Shown one piece after another: positions 63,919 to 64,000 of a stretch of DNA of 64,000 nucleotides. How positions within the stretch are numbered: the first letter of the stretch is position 1; each line of letters opens with the position of its first letter. The stretch spans positions 1-64,000 of the forward strand of contig CAYYIS010000024.1 of NCBI GenBank assembly GCA_964470965.1, given 5' to 3'. Made by a program: the position numbers and the translations under genes. The stretch is from CAYYIS01 sp964470965 (GTDB lineage: Bacteria > JAAXHH01 > JABIQT01). The notes under the pieces are model-generated. The model worked only from the letters and a program-made list of their open reading frames with translations, was not told the DNA's origin and ran no database searches.

Positions 63919-64000
63919 ACCATCTGTAATTATGTCCGTCTCAACAGGAGATTAACCCGACCCATATCTCACCATTTTTTAATCTGGAAATTTCCATTGT

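Overview
The window (mid-50s % GC by eye, densely packed, long same-strand gene runs with 4-nt stop/start overlaps) looks like a chromosome segment of an uncultured, probably marine or sediment, FCB-group-related heterotroph; Latescibacterota-like lineages are my best guess. The basis is the combination of a Bat aerotolerance operon, two PorV/UPF0164-type outer-membrane barrels beside a secreted BNR protein with a FlgD-like C-terminal domain, LVIVD, M14 and M16 secreted proteins, and Gfo/Idh, phytanoyl-CoA dioxygenase and sulfatase genes. Taxonomy is inference; no rRNA or tRNA gene was seen.

Layout. 1-6531 (+): end of a BatC-like gene, then aspartate kinase, homoserine dehydrogenase and aspartate-semialdehyde dehydrogenase, then BatD- and BatE-like genes, so three amino-acid biosynthesis genes sit inside a Bat operon. 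6545-9236: a small copper-chaperone-like protein (-), a haem c/outer-membrane barrel fusion and a class V aminotransferase fold protein (+). 9240-28044 (all -): alcohol dehydrogenase, Tat-exported amidohydrolase, a sodium:solute symporter preceded by two overlapping small ORFs, M14 carboxypeptidase, LVIVD lipoprotein, AGCS symporter, ACP phosphodiesterase, ethanolamine-type permease with a 42-aa membrane peptide upstream, a double-domain cyclase and an active/inactive M16 peptidase pair. With the POT transporter (28899, +) and a solitary OppA-like binding protein (36340, +), this suggests life on peptides, amino acids and amines. 30595-36114 (-): CorC/HlyC-type protein, a glycosyltransferase fusion, protoporphyrinogen oxidase and uroporphyrinogen decarboxylase with an extra N-terminal HemD-like lobe.

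38093-42261 (+): Gfo/Idh oxidoreductase, a short RsmI, then the most striking locus: a divergent tRNA-guanine transglycosylase paralogue whose stop overlaps the start of an ArmA/Rmt-family 16S rRNA (guanine-1405-N7) methyltransferase. MobA converges directly on this pair. 43324-50067: TPR protein (+), then a minus-strand operon of acyl-CoA ligase, BNR/FlgD protein, two PorV-like barrels and a site-2 protease. 50105-58000: two further class V aminotransferases around an IorA-like 2-oxoacid oxidoreductase that lacks its ferredoxin domain, a serine hydrolase and another alcohol dehydrogenase. 58699-63796 (+): phytanoyl-CoA dioxygenase, molybdopterin oxidoreductase, an AT-rich foreign-looking island (glycosyltransferase plus decayed Gfo/Idh gene), a pentapeptide-repeat protein and a sulfatase. 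Gene starts were chosen by Shine-Dalgarno (SD) match and family start where these disagree with the longest reading frame.
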